Shown one piece after another: positions 1 through 8,214 of a stretch of DNA of 64,000 bases. The stretch covers positions 248,001 to 312,000 of IMG/VR virus record IMGVR_UViG_3300036853_000446. One strand, 5' to 3'. Under the pieces are notes generated by a model, which was not told where the DNA came from, did not search any database, and saw nothing but the letters and a program-made list of their open reading frames with translations. Source of the stretch: a virus. The position numbers were made by a program, and so were the translations under genes. The first letter of the stretch is position 1, and each line of letters starts with the position of its first letter.

Positions 1-2
1 AT

Positions 3-290
3 GCGACCCTCGAGGCGCTCTGCAACGAAAAGCACGGCGAGCTGACCGACGACATCCTAAAGCCTCTCGAGCAGGCGATCAGGGCCATTCGGGAGGCCAC
101 CGCCGCCATCCTGCTTGCCACTCCCGACGAGTCACTCGCTGGGCTCATCTCGACGCTCGAAGCCCAGACGGTGCCCGGGGGAACCGTTCCCCCGTTCGCT
201 CCCGCCACGCTCGGCCCTAACCAGGTTTTCATCTCTCGCTACCCGACCCCCGAAGACCTCATCGAAAAGCCGGAGAAGCGTCGACCCTGA
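3..290 (+). CDS. Unknown protein, C-terminal part (5' end outside window)
   Basis: The frame beginning at base 3 is open to a TGA at 288-290 and gives 95 residues rich in helix-forming Leu, Glu and Ala, ending PTPEDLIEKPEKRRP. The true start lies to the left. The overlapping frames here are less protein-like. I recognise no family; the first 60 residues could be a helical or coiled-coil region followed by a Pro-rich tail. Confidence 0.6.
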   Translation, partial: ATLEALCNEKHGELTDDILKPLEQAIRAIREATAAILLATPDESLAGLISTLEAQTVPGGTVPPFAPATLGPNQVFISRYPTPEDLIEKPEKRRP

Positions 291-350
291 ATCTCCTTGA
301 CCCCGATCCGACAAAGCTTCGCCTCGGCTCGGGCGGTGTACCCGGTCGGG

Positions 351-665
351 ATGCGCAAACCACTCACCTACCGCGACCTCCTCCGGCTGCTACGCGCCCA
401 CGACTCTCGGTTCGACATCCGCCCCGGCAAGGGCAGCGAACGGGTTCTCTGCCTCCAGGGCCGCCCGGTCACCTGCTGCCTGCCGCACCACGGCGACGGG
501 CACACGATTGGCGTCGGCCTGCTGACTCGCATCGAACGCGCCTTCAAACTGCCCCGGGGCTTCTTCGACCGGCGGGACAAGCGGAAGGCCGCGGTCGAGA
601 TTCGGGGCGCAGACGTCGTAGGCGCCGGCCGTCCCTCCTCGGCCACCTGGGAATCCCCAGCCTAA
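351..665 (+). CDS. HicA-like small protein, orphan
   Basis: This 104-residue protein has the order of elements expected of HicA toxins, which are small dsRBD-fold mRNA interferases: N-terminal RDLLRLLRAHDSRF, then a GKGSERVL strand at the place of the family's G-S-H motif, then PHHGDGHTIGVGLLTRIERAFKLP, like the P-x-H-x-G/K-E-I-x-x-G-T-L-R-x-I-L-K motif. The family's catalytic His is replaced by Glu in the GSE triplet, so ribonuclease activity is doubtful. No HicB-like antitoxin follows. I chose the ATG at 351 because it opens the conserved part; an in-frame start at 297 is less likely. Confidence 0.5.
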   Translation: MRKPLTYRDLLRLLRAHDSRFDIRPGKGSERVLCLQGRPVTCCLPHHGDGHTIGVGLLTRIERAFKLPRGFFDRRDKRKAAVEIRGADVVGAGRPSSATWESPA

Positions 666-761
666 TCCTAGTTTTCTCGCCGACTTCCTCGAACGGACCG
701 ACCGACCGTGACATCGTCGGTCTCTCGCCGATTTGTCGACGTGCCGCCCACTCCTTTCTCG

Positions 762-791
762 CGGTTCAAACCGCCGGGCTCGCCCGTACTT
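762..791 (+). promoter_or_regulatory. Shared two-box promoter
   Basis: Box 1 CGGTTCAAA (762-770), 12 bases, box 2 CCCGTACTT (783-791). The ATG of the next small gene lies 8 bases downstream. One mismatch in each box to the consensus CGGATCAAA / CCCGTACTC seen throughout the window. Confidence 0.65.
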
Positions 792-799
792 CCGGCAGA

Positions 800-907
800 A
801 TGTCACTCACCGAATCCAAGAAGGCTCTCGCCAGCTCCGACCCCGTCATTTTCGCGCGCAGGCCCGATTACTGGTTGAAGCCGGCGTTCCGCGGACTTCC
901 GATCTAG
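800..907 (+). CDS. Very small protein (35 aa)
   Basis: ATG at 800 opens a 35-residue frame, MSLTESKKALASSDPVIF..., ending DYWLKPAFRGLPI. The reading frame is short, but the start sits 8 bases behind a copy of the shared promoter, as in the other genes of that group. No family recognised. Confidence 0.5.
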   Translation: MSLTESKKALASSDPVIFARRPDYWLKPAFRGLPI

Positions 908-1024
908 GTCACTTTGGTCCGGGCTGGAGACGGCCGTCATGAGAACCCCTTGCCGATCCTAGGGGTTGGGGGCGAGTTTGAATTTTTAGGGAACGAAATC
1001 GGCGGCTGGCGTCGTCATGGTCTT

Positions 1025-2254
1025 ATGATGACGACGAGCATGCAGCGGCACGAAACCAAGGCCGAACGACTGAGTCCTCTGGCGCCTGACCACGAGCGCA
1101 ACGCCGAAAATTATCCGAGCTGTTCGAACATCTCCGCTGGTCTCATCGGCTGGCAATTCACTCTCGTCCCAGAACGGCCGTCAGGTCCACCCGAGTACGT
1201 CCACGTCCCCGTCACCAGACCCTTCTCGTGGGGAGATGAGGAAGCGCTCAAAGTTCACCTCTTCGCGACTCGCTGGAATGCCGCCTGGGAAGCGGGACAC
1301 CTGCGATCGCAGATGTTCAATGAGAGCGATGTCCCTCGAACCCTGAAGTGGCTCGGAGATTATGACGATGTGGACTTACGCCTGATCGTCGCCGGCCGGG
1401 ACAATCCGTACCTTGCTTACGAGCCCCTGTACCATCTCCTGACTCTCGACACGTTGCACCACTGCGGACTGCCGCCTCTCAGGCGTGGCATATGGCCGTC
1501 GCTCGGCCCGATTGGAAATGCCCGTATGGGCGGCTACCTTCCGAGCGATTTCTCCCACCGACTGCAATCTGGCTTCTCCCGGCAGCTCTGGCCTCATCTC
1601 GAACGCCGACATCGAGGCTCGTATTCACCTCACGAGCCACTGGTCATGCTCTCGAACTGCCTGGATTTTTGGCTACCATACCTCGATCGAGTCGCGCAGA
1701 CCAGGCTCGGCGAATTCGAACGAGTTGCCCACGACGAAGAGTCGCTGGAGGCGCTCGAACATATCCCGGCAAACGTGAGAAAAAAGATCCGGCGTCCTCT
1801 AAAGGGCGGTGACATTTGGCACGGTGAGTTGGACGCGCAAGACGCCATGACTGAGATGGTGGAAGCCGCAGACGAGCGCGGCCGTCTGCGTGGAATTGTG
1901 GACGCCATACGGTCGAACAGGGTCGAGGACGACTTTTCAGCGCGATGGTCGAAAGCCAAGGCAGACTTCGAGCGTCGCCTCTATCACAAGCGCACTCACG
2001 TCAAGGTTTCGTTCGTAGAACTGGACGATACGATCCCCGTACACGCGCCCAACTCCGAGCCCGATGGGAATCTCATCTGGCAGGACCTACTGACGCTATG
2101 CGATCGACGGGAACGCCAAGTCGTCGTGTGTCTACGCAACGGCACCACTCGAGCGACCGATATCGCCCCGAAATTGGGCTACGCCAATCATAGTCCGGTC
2201 TCGAAGACCTTGGCTCGAATCCGAGCGAAGGTCGCCAAGCTATTCGACCTCTAG
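1025..2254 (+). CDS. Unknown protein with C-terminal sigma-4-like helix-turn-helix
   Basis: About 409 residues from the ATG at 1025 (a second ATG at 1028 is possible). The large N-terminal part matches no family I know. The C-terminal 55 residues, from LLTLCDRRERQVVVCLRNGTT through DIAPKLGYANHSPVSKTLARIRAKV, look like the helix-turn-helix of sigma-70 region 4 or LuxR-type proteins: a DRRERQV-type first helix, then a turn and a recognition helix. There is no region 2, so it is not a complete sigma factor. It converges with the next minus-strand gene, overlapping by 4 bases. A DNA-binding or transcription role is inferred from the HTH only. Confidence 0.7.
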   Translation: MMTTSMQRHETKAERLSPLAPDHERNAENYPSCSNISAGLIGWQFTLVPERPSGPPEYVHVPVTRPFSWGDEEALKVHLFATRWNAAWEAGHLRSQMFNESDVPRTLKWLGDYDDVDLRLIVAGRDNPYLAYEPLYHLLTLDTLHHCGLPPLRRGIWPSLGPIGNARMGGYLPSDFSHRLQSGFSRQLWPHLERRHRGSYSPHEPLVMLSNCLDFWLPYLDRVAQTRLGEFERVAHDEESLEALEHIPANVRKKIRRPLKGGDIWHGELDAQDAMTEMVEAADERGRLRGIVDAIRSNRVEDDFSARWSKAKADFERRLYHKRTHVKVSFVELDDTIPVHAPNSEPDGNLIWQDLLTLCDRRERQVVVCLRNGTTRATDIAPKLGYANHSPVSKTLARIRAKVAKLFDL

Positions 2255-2691
2255 CGTGAGACGACCGCGGACTTCGTGACGACCCCACGAATGCCGGCCC
2301 CCGTGATATCGATGTTGCCCGTCGCGCGGTTGTATTCGATGCGCTCGACGCCTCGGAACTTCGCTTCGACCGCCTCCCGCGTGAGCGTCTCGAGGGGCGG
2401 CGACTCGGCGCCGTTCATCCTAGTGAACGTCGCGTACCCCCGGCACCACTCGGACGGGTGCGCGTGGTGCATGCGACCGCTCGCGTACCTGACGCGGATC
2501 TCGCCCTTGCAGCCGGGGCAGGTGTCGACGAAGTCCCCCAGCGAATGGTCGCGACTGAGCCAGCGCCCCATCATGTCGAGGTAGCCGTCGGCGAGCTTGT
2601 CTCCCTTCGCAGCGCTCTGCCTTTGTGCGTTCAGATGCCTTTGTCGGCGTGCGTCGAGCTGTCGTCTGCGCTTCACGTCGTCTTTCGCCAT
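2251..2691 (-). CDS. Small zinc-finger protein
   Basis: 146 residues from MAKDDVKRRRQLDARRQRH. The N-terminus is very basic and the middle carries CPGCKGEIRVRY...HHAHPSEWC, a likely Cys/His zinc site. The start at 2691 is chosen because a longer frame would begin inside the CRISPR repeats. The promoter-proximal side (2702-2723) is the trailer of CRISPR array 1. Function unknown; nucleic-acid binding is plausible from the basic helix and zinc site. Confidence 0.65.
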   Translation of the reverse strand: MAKDDVKRRRQLDARRQRHLNAQRQSAAKGDKLADGYLDMMGRWLSRDHSLGDFVDTCPGCKGEIRVRYASGRMHHAHPSEWCRGYATFTRMNGAESPPLETLTREAVEAKFRGVERIEYNRATGNIDITGAGIRGVVTKSAVVSR

Positions 2692-2723
2692 ATCGGTTTC
2701 GCCATCAGCGTGTCGTGAATCTT

Positions 2724-2980
2724 GTCGTGGTCTGGTGGGCTCCACGCAGCCTCTCAAATCTCTCTGCTCGCTGAGGAGGCAGCGCAACAGAACCAACGTC
2801 GTGGTCAGGTGGGCTCCACGCAGCCTCTCAAATGTCCGAGATCGCGACTTTAGGGTATGTAAATTCGTCGTGTCGTGGTCAGGTGGGCTCCACGCAGCCT
2901 CTCAAAGAAGGTGAACCCGTTGCTGTATGCCTTCGCGTCTACGAGTCGTGGTCAGGTGGGCTCCACGCAGCCTCTCAAAG
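2724..2980 (-). CRISPR. CRISPR array 1 (repeat family A), 4 repeats
   Basis: Four 36-base repeats start at 2724, 2798, 2872 and 2945, with three unrelated 37-38 base spacers. Read on the minus strand the repeat begins ATTTGAGAGG, has GCGTGG in the middle and ends CCACGAC; CGTGG and CCACG can pair as a 3' hairpin, as in many type V repeats. The two right-hand repeats have CTTTGAGAGG at this end. The conserved leader lies on the right, so transcription should run right to left. No cas gene adjoins. Confidence 0.9.
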
Positions 2981-3139
2981 ACGTAGCCTCAAAGTTCAGG
3001 CAATATAGGGCATTACGAGGCGGATTGCGAGAGGGTCGATCGTGCTCTGATTTGCCGTCGCGTAACCCTTCGATTTGCTTTGCATGGGCTGATCGAATCA
3101 CGTACTCGCTCGCCAAAGCCCCAAAGGGGCTCGGTCGTC
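2981..3139 (-). promoter_or_regulatory. Leader of CRISPR array 1
   Basis: This stretch is repeated next to arrays 2 and 3 with high similarity, including an invariant core containing AACCCTTCGATTTGC. On the minus strand it has a TATATT -10 box (plus-strand 3002-3007) about 22 bases before the first repeat; the -35 region (TCGCAA, 3025-3030) is weak. The outer end holds a GC-rich hairpin (AAGCCCC/GGGGCT). Confidence 0.8.
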
Positions 3140-3184
3140 ATTCGCAGGCGGACTCAGCGTGTGCTATGATTTATTAACTCAACC

Positions 3185-3745
3185 ATGGCCCAAACCGACA
3201 CCGTTGCCTCTCGGGTCGCCGCGCGTGTGCTCCACGCCATGGCCTATGATCGAAACGAATTCAGGAATAAGCTCGAAGAGCACATCGGTGGGGCTTACCT
3301 CGAGTTCTACAAGGCGCGGCTCGCAAGCAAGAACGGCCAAACCAAGTGGGTCAAGCACTGGCTCACGGAGGTGCGGCAGCTGCTCGATCGAAACCTCGTC
3401 GCCGCCATGCTGCACGAGATCCGCGGGTTCAAAGACCGGCGCAAGGTATATGAGCAGGTTTGTACCGCCATGAAGGCAAAGGACGCGGGCTACCGCCTGG
3501 CGGCTGAGAACACCGTGCTCCGTGACTACGGCCTTCGCAAGGTGCGCATGCTGCTAGACGATCAGGACACGACTAACTTTTGGGCCCTCGTCGAGCAGGC
3601 CGTCGACACCGGACTGGCAGGCAAGGCTGATGTCGAGCTGCAGGCACAACCCCAAGGCAAGCGCGATAAGGGCCGTGGCAAGCCGGAGAAGGGCGACAAC
3701 GGCCGTGGTAAGGGCGACAAGCGGAAGCGAGCGTCCGCTTCATGA
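3185..3745 (+). CDS. Array-associated basic-tailed protein, copy 1
   Basis: 186 residues. The N-terminus has an amphipathic RVAARVLHAMAYDRNEF helix, followed by KLEEHIGGAYLEFYKARL and a helical middle (TEVRQLLDRNL..MLHEIRGF). The last 35 residues are almost all Lys, Arg, Gly, Asp and Gln, ending KRKRASAS, which suggests nucleic-acid binding. About two thirds of its residues match the product of 12708-13229, and both genes begin just beyond a CRISPR leader, divergent from the array. A TATGAT -10-like box lies about 20 bases before the ATG. The family is unknown to me; N-terminal RVA(A/S)R helices also occur in virion proteins of large phages, an alternative reading. Confidence 0.8.
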   Translation: MAQTDTVASRVAARVLHAMAYDRNEFRNKLEEHIGGAYLEFYKARLASKNGQTKWVKHWLTEVRQLLDRNLVAAMLHEIRGFKDRRKVYEQVCTAMKAKDAGYRLAAENTVLRDYGLRKVRMLLDDQDTTNFWALVEQAVDTGLAGKADVELQAQPQGKRDKGRGKPEKGDNGRGKGDKRKRASAS

Positions 3746-3816
3746 AGCTCAGTTGTCCTTCGACGGATCCTGGCGCGGCCGCGTCTTCTCCTTCGACGTT
3801 CGGCTCCTGTGAAGCC

Positions 3817-4299
3817 TCAGCTCGGGTTCGCGGCAAAGTCGAGAAACCCGGTAAACGGCAAGCGCGCATCCGCCGGCAGGCATTCGAACGTCCCGAGCGC
3901 TTCTCCCGCGTCGTTCCTCTTTAGGGTTGCCCTCCACGACACGTTGCCCAGCCCCCGATGCTCGCGCGTCAAGAAGGCAGCTTCTCCGTCTTCCGCGGCG
4001 AAATACACGGCGAGCGCGCGGTAGTCACGCGCCGTTTTTTTGAACAGGAATTGCAGATGGTTCGGCTCATCCCCGTCTCCGTCGACAATCAAGATCCCCC
4101 AAGGCGTCACGGGGAACGCAGGCCCACTCGGATTGTGTGTCGCGAGGCAAAAGAAGGTCGTCTTCACATCGCCATCCGACAGGAACGCCTCCCGAAGTCG
4201 AATCATCACCCACTCGTCCAGCTCCCGGATCACGGGTTCCGAGGACAGGTCGCGACCGTCAAAGGCCTCACGAAACGTAGACTTTGAAACCCCCGTCAT
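3817..4299 (-). CDS. Unknown protein
   Basis: 160 residues from MTGVSKSTFREAF. It has a mixed alpha/beta look, with strands such as PWGILIVDGDGDEPNHLQFLF and LAVYFAAEDGEAAFL. No catalytic motif seen and no family recognised. The frame stays open upstream to an ATG at 4353. The plus-strand frames across it look like shadows. Confidence 0.6.
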   Translation of the reverse strand: MTGVSKSTFREAFDGRDLSSEPVIRELDEWVMIRLREAFLSDGDVKTTFFCLATHNPSGPAFPVTPWGILIVDGDGDEPNHLQFLFKKTARDYRALAVYFAAEDGEAAFLTREHRGLGNVSWRATLKRNDAGEALGTFECLPADARLPFTGFLDFAANPS

Positions 4300-4456
4300 T
4301 GTGGTTACGGTTACCCCCAGGATCTGTCCGGAGTCAAGAGCAGTTCCTCTCAATGAGACCCAGCCTTCTTCAGGCCACTCAAAGGGGGACTTCCATCACC
4401 CAAGGCCAGCCAGATTCAAATTCCGAGTAGGGTCATTGCGGTGTAGAATCGACCCA

Positions 4457-4735
4457 ATGAAAGCCAAACACCGACTCTTCCTGTCCGACAAAATTCTTCG
4501 AGTCATCGGTCCTCGAGAGGTTTCACCTCATGACGTGGCCGAGCTTTTGAGAAAGCGCGATCGGAGACACCCAACCGAACCTCCGTGGACGCCAGAGAGT
4601 AGAGCACTCGACACGTATCTTTCGCTGGTAATGGGGACATTACCCGAGCTTATGCGGGTCCGCCCAAACATGTTCAAGGCCCGGAACCCACATCATTTTC
4701 TCCGCATCGTGTCGAACGACTCAGGGAAGAGTTAG
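4457..4735 (+). CDS. Small unknown protein
   Basis: 92 residues, MKAKHRLFLSDKILRVIG..., basic and probably helical. A TAGAAT -10-like box (4445-4450) sits just before the ATG at 4457, implying a very short leader. No family recognised. Confidence 0.55.
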   Translation: MKAKHRLFLSDKILRVIGPREVSPHDVAELLRKRDRRHPTEPPWTPESRALDTYLSLVMGTLPELMRVRPNMFKARNPHHFLRIVSNDSGKS

Positions 4736-4852
4736 GGTCGCGGACTTTGATAAGTTGCCTTTTTTGGGTAGGGTTCTGCGACCGACCGCACCCGTCTTGG
4801 CGTGGTCGGTTCCCTTCCCTTTGCTTTTCCCATCATTCGGTTCCATTATTTA

Positions 4853-4868
4853 GGTAACCGTGGTTACC
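4853..4868. promoter_or_regulatory. Palindromic operator-like site
   Basis: GGTAACC-GT-GGTTACC is a perfect inverted repeat with 7-base arms. It covers the likely GTG start at 4860. A related GGTTACGGTTACC lies at about 4303-4315. A binding site for a repressor is an inference. Confidence 0.35.
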
Positions 4869-5549
4869 CCAAAGGCCAATCTCGTGACCCAACGGATCGC
4901 CGCCCGCGTGGCGGCTCGAACCCTCTGGGCCATGACGAACGTCGCCCCTCGGCTCTCGGGCATCCCGAATGTCTCCATCTTCATGTCGGAGGGCACGAAC
5001 GAGGGAAAAGACCTTCAGCACGGTCCCCGCGTCAAGGTCGAAAGCCTCACCGGTCGGTTCCCCGACACCAGCGTCACTATTGGTCCAAATCCCCATGTAG
5101 TCGAGGGCGGCCCGCTTCCCGCCGACGTTTTGAAGCAAGTCATCATCTGGATCGACTTGAACCGCCCCATGCTCATGCGTCTTTGGACGTCCAAGATTGA
5201 CCAACAACAGGCGGCGTCTGCCGTCAAGAGCGTCGAGCACACCGAGCCAGTAACCTTCTTCCATCCTTCTCTCGAGGCTATCAAACGTGCCCTCTTGCCC
5301 GGCGAATTCATCACGGGCAAGCGTTCGCTTGCAAAGGCTCGCGGCCTCGACCTGGCGATCGAGGCCGGCAAAGACGAGTTCTTCGTTCACCAAGTCCTCG
5401 CCTCCGTCGGCGATCAGGTCACGCGCGGCGGGACGAGCGACGTGTGGAACGCGAGCGAACGATTGCCCGTCACGGAATCAAAGAAGTTTAAAGTCCCTGT
5501 AAAACGGCGCAAGCCGCCCGCTTCAAAGAAGCGACCATCGCGCAAATAA
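4860..5549 (+). CDS. Unknown protein with GKDL-HGPR-KV domain
   Basis: 229 residues from a GTG. The N-terminus (QRIAARVAARTLWAM) resembles the amphipathic helix of the array-associated proteins. Residues about 37-125 contain EGKDLQHGPRVKV, a VTIGPNPHVVEGGPLP strand and VLKQVIIWIDLNRPMLMRLW; this resembles the DUF4160-type arrangement and is clearly related to the product of 60633-61070. The C-terminal tail is basic (KRRKPPASKKRPSRK). The ATG at 4935 is an alternative start and would place the palindrome at 4853-4868 upstream of the gene. Confidence 0.65.
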   Translation: MVTPKANLVTQRIAARVAARTLWAMTNVAPRLSGIPNVSIFMSEGTNEGKDLQHGPRVKVESLTGRFPDTSVTIGPNPHVVEGGPLPADVLKQVIIWIDLNRPMLMRLWTSKIDQQQAASAVKSVEHTEPVTFFHPSLEAIKRALLPGEFITGKRSLAKARGLDLAIEAGKDEFFVHQVLASVGDQVTRGGTSDVWNASERLPVTESKKFKVPVKRRKPPASKKRPSRK

Positions 5550-5652
5550 ACGGCGGATTCGTCCGCGCGTGCCTCCGAGTCTGGCCCGTATTCCCTCGAA
5601 TTGCCCTACCCAAGGGCCCCGCGGCGCAAAAGGAGGTACCCTACGGGGTCAA

Positions 5653-6198
5653 ATGCCCATTCTCATTGGCCACCTGCAAATCGATCCCGACCGGATGCAC
5701 ACCATCGCGGATGCGCAGAGGGTCGTGGGCTCCACGCCCGCCAACATCACGATCGTGGGCGACGTCGAGCACTATCCCGAAACGGTCCTCGAGTACCTTC
5801 TCGTTCGGGCGCTCCGTCCCATGGTCGCCCTCGGGGCCAAGGTCGAGCGCGTGCATTACTGCCGGGAATATTTCCCTCTCCACCTTCTGACGGATCACGC
5901 ATTGGAGGTTGCCCGTACTCCCCCCGAAATGACCACCACCGAGACGACGACGCCCGAAAAGACCTACACCCTCACGCTGACCGAGAACGAGATGGCTCGC
6001 GTCATCCACTCCTTGAGCGTCGACGCCGAGTCCCTACGCGCGCTGGCGGAGCCGTTCGACAGCTACGCTCTCCAGCTGGCAGAGGCTTCCGAGGCACTCA
6101 GGGACCGCCTTCGCGAAATCGTAAAGCCCTACCGTGACCCCGTCGCTCACGTCCCCACGGACGAGCGCTGGGCCGCCGAACGCCTCCACAACCTGTGA
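5653..6198 (+). CDS. Unknown acidic protein
   Basis: 181 residues from MPILIGHLQIDPDRMHTIADAQRVV. The first 80 residues look alpha/beta; the rest is helical and acidic (TLTLTENEMARVIHSLSVDAESLRALAEPF). A strong AAGGAGG ribosome-binding sequence lies at 5629-5635, rather far from this ATG. No family recognised. Confidence 0.6.
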   Translation: MPILIGHLQIDPDRMHTIADAQRVVGSTPANITIVGDVEHYPETVLEYLLVRALRPMVALGAKVERVHYCREYFPLHLLTDHALEVARTPPEMTTTETTTPEKTYTLTLTENEMARVIHSLSVDAESLRALAEPFDSYALQLAEASEALRDRLREIVKPYRDPVAHVPTDERWAAERLHNL

Positions 6199-6358
6199 GG
6201 AGCGGCGCGCGGGGGGAAGGCCGTTCACGGTCATCCCCCCGTTCGCGCTCGGCACTACACCTGTCTCTGACCCACTTTGACAAATCCAAAGCGATTTCTG
6301 TACCGTCTCGAGAGCCTTGGCGTGCCGCGTCGAGACCCAGGTGTTACTCTCACCTACC

Positions 6359-6814
6359 ATGGCTCTCAACACCGACGATCCAACAGAAACTAAACTCCGG
6401 AGCCTCGTGCTCGTCTCAAAAGATCGGGGCTCAGAAGACCTGGGCATGGGCTCTGTCGTAAACGCTGACCCGTCGCTCGTGCACCTCGGAGACGCGAGTG
6501 TACACCCCGCTGCGATTACCGAGGTCCGCATCGAGCGGTTCTGCGAGAAATACCAGGTGACGACATACGATTTGAGGACACTGGTGTCTGCTGGCTGGTG
6601 CACCTCGATTGGCACACGGTGGGGGGTTTTCCCTTCCGTTTGCATGAAATGCGGGCAGCCACCGCGCCAAGACGTCCACGAGATTCTCCGTCCCAAGACC
6701 CCCCACGGGGAGAAGGACCTCCGCGGCTGGACGCACCTGCACTGCGCGATCCATTGGTCCGAGAAGGCCAAGAGGCTGCATGATCAGGTCGAGCGCCTAA
6801 TCGCCGACGATTGA
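6359..6814 (+). CDS. Small zinc-binding protein
   Basis: 151 residues. An N-terminal strand region is followed by an FCEKYQVTTYDLRTLVSAGWC helix-turn-helix-like stretch, then a zinc site: CMKCGQPP with HLHCAIHW about 35 residues later (C-x2-C...H-x-C). This architecture is seen in phage-encoded small proteins of unknown role. GTTACTC at 6352-6358... lies close to the ATG, a weak version of the shared promoter's box 2 without a clear box 1. Confidence 0.6.
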   Translation: MALNTDDPTETKLRSLVLVSKDRGSEDLGMGSVVNADPSLVHLGDASVHPAAITEVRIERFCEKYQVTTYDLRTLVSAGWCTSIGTRWGVFPSVCMKCGQPPRQDVHEILRPKTPHGEKDLRGWTHLHCAIHWSEKAKRLHDQVERLIADD

Positions 6815-6821
6815 CGCGCCA

Positions 6822-6852
6822 CGGATCAAATGCCCGGGGCCCTCCCGTACTC
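6822..6852 (+). promoter_or_regulatory. Shared two-box promoter
   Basis: Box 1 CGGATCAAA (6822-6830), 13 bases, box 2 CCCGTACTC (6844-6852); both boxes match the consensus exactly. The start codon of the three-gene operon 6858-7596 follows after 5 bases. Confidence 0.8.
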
Positions 6853-6857
6853 TCGCC

Positions 6858-7019
6858 ATGATCCATCTCTCAAACCTTCCGGCGGAAGAAATCACGATCG
6901 TGGCATACGTTGGCCTTCTGCTCATGGGCGAGTTCATCAAACCCAAGACCAGGCCCGTGCAGATCACATTCGCGCTTCTGGCACCACTCGCAATACTCGT
7001 CCTTTGGTTCGTCAAATGA
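6858..7019 (+). CDS. Small membrane protein (53 aa)
   Basis: MIHLSNLPAEEITIVAYVGL..., with two hydrophobic segments (about residues 12-24 and 36-52) separated by a basic loop GEFIKPKTRPVQ; it ends LAILVLWFVK. The ATG lies 5 bases after the shared promoter, so the mRNA may be leaderless. The stop overlaps the next start (ATGA at 7016-7019), indicating translational coupling. Function unknown. Confidence 0.7.
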   Translation: MIHLSNLPAEEITIVAYVGLLLMGEFIKPKTRPVQITFALLAPLAILVLWFVK

Positions 7020-7312
7020 TCGCCTCCAAAGTCGCCGAGACCGAAACGTCCGACTTATCTGCCGTCGCGCATGAAGCCCTGTGCAGTCAACGCTGGGAAA
7101 TCGCCGCCGAGTTGCTCGACGCGCTCTTGGCTCGTGACGACGATTACGTAGGCGTGCCCTTCATGGGCCGGTACGCTGGCGCCCCCGATTTCATCGGGGC
7201 CCGCATCGTGGCCGTCAACGAGGCCGTCCGGCGCAACAACGACCGGGATCTCTTGCGAGTCGAGCTTGAAATCGAACAGCAAGAGGCCTCGAAGAGCGAG
7301 CGAAACGAATGA
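7016..7312 (+). CDS. Small acidic protein
   Basis: 98 residues, MIASKVAETETSDLSAVAHEAL..., helical at both ends with RAVNEAVRRNNDRDLLRVELEIEQQEA near the C-terminus. It is the middle gene of a three-gene operon with ATGA overlaps at both ends. No family recognised. Confidence 0.65.
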   Translation: MIASKVAETETSDLSAVAHEALCSQRWEIAAELLDALLARDDDYVGVPFMGRYAGAPDFIGARIVAVNEAVRRNNDRDLLRVELEIEQQEASKSERNE

Positions 7313-7596
7313 ACGTCGATAAGGTCATGTCTTACGCTCACGATCGCCACGGGCTTCTAGGCGATTTGGAAGGGCCCGGGTCGTTCGAGGCCGAGACGGC
7401 TCGTAGCGTCCGCTCGCTTCTCGAGCGTGGCTTCATCGAGCGGCGCGAGCGCACCGTCGTCATCGACCGCAGCTCGTACGGCGGCAACTGGACCGAGATG
7501 CAGCCGGTTGGCCCGACCACGATCGTCACGTGGCACCTGACGGACGCCGGTCGCGAACACTGGCTGAAGCTTCCGGTCAACGAACGCTCAGCGTAA
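7309..7596 (+). CDS. Winged-helix-like small protein
   Basis: 95 residues. The layout TARSVRSLLERGFIERRERTVVIDRSS...TTIVTWHLTDAGREHWL matches a winged helix: helix, recognition-helix-like LLERGFIERR, beta wing, then the LTDAGRE motif common in MarR- and PadR-like proteins. It overlaps the upstream gene by ATGA. DNA binding is inferred from fold only. Confidence 0.65.
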   Translation: MNVDKVMSYAHDRHGLLGDLEGPGSFEAETARSVRSLLERGFIERRERTVVIDRSSYGGNWTEMQPVGPTTIVTWHLTDAGREHWLKLPVNERSA

Positions 7597-7603
7597 ACGA
7601 GGC

Positions 7604-7634
7604 GGGATCAAACCTCCCCAGCCCGCCCGTATTC
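7604..7634 (+). promoter_or_regulatory. Shared two-box promoter
   Basis: Box 1 GGGATCAAA (7604-7612), 13 bases, box 2 CCCGTATTC (7626-7634). The ATG at 7646 is 11 bases downstream. Confidence 0.75.
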
Positions 7635-7645
7635 CCCACGACACC

Positions 7646-7945
7646 ATGAAAAGCACTCTCGATTCGATTCAGGTTTTGGCCGCGCTCGACAACAGCACGC
7701 TCAGCGTCAAAGGCCTCGCGGAGAAGCTCACGGGCGACTCGACCAGCGAGACCGAGCGCGAGGTGGCCGATACCCTCTCGCTCCTCATCGACCAGGACAT
7801 GGTTCGAGCGTTTGAGGCCCACGGCGTGACCTGGTACGAGACGGCTGAGGCACCTCTCGTCCCGCGCCCCTCTCCCAAGCTCGACGCAGGCTACGCCGAC
7901 GAGGATCCGGGCGACGGTCGACCCGACCGCCTCTATGGCAACTGA
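7646..7945 (+). CDS. Winged-helix-like small protein
   Basis: 99 residues. SIQVLAALDNSTLSVKGLAEKL...SETEREVADTLSLLIDQDMVRAFEAHGVTWYE has the helix-turn-helix and wing of a small transcriptional regulator; the last 35 residues are Pro/Asp-rich and probably disordered. It has its own copy of the shared promoter. Confidence 0.65.
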   Translation: MKSTLDSIQVLAALDNSTLSVKGLAEKLTGDSTSETEREVADTLSLLIDQDMVRAFEAHGVTWYETAEAPLVPRPSPKLDAGYADEDPGDGRPDRLYGN

Positions 7946-7962
7946 TTTTCGGAGCGGGTGCT

Positions 7963-8151
7963 TCAGCCCCGCTCAAGGGGAACCCCATGCTTTGGGTCGC
8001 GCAGCACGTGCAGCGCTGTGACCAGCCGATCGAGGACTTCGTCCCTATCGGTGGGCGGGAGCCGATCCATAATCCGGACCACGTGGTCAACCGCTTCGTT
8101 GACGGCACGATCGGCAGCCGTATCGGGCGGCAGGTCTTCATCATCATCCAT
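7963..8151 (-). CDS. Small helical protein (62 aa)
   Basis: MDDDEDLPPDTAADRAVNEAVDHVVRIMDRLPPTDRDEVLDRLVTALHVL... is strongly protein-like, with two predicted helices. A TACAAT -10-like box lies just upstream on the minus strand. The divergent gene starts at 8215. Longer forms of this frame run into the neighbour and are unlikely. Confidence 0.6.
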   Translation of the reverse strand: MDDDEDLPPDTAADRAVNEAVDHVVRIMDRLPPTDRDEVLDRLVTALHVLRDPKHGVPLERG

Positions 8152-8214
8152 CGCCCGTGATTGTATCCAAAAACTAGTGCCCTGAGCCATAGCCTTTGGC
8201 GTATATTGCCGGGC

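Noticed and set aside
3108-3117. ACGTACTCG in the leader of array 1 as a copy of the shared promoter
   Set aside because: No box 1 lies at the required distance and the sequence is not conserved in the other two leaders.
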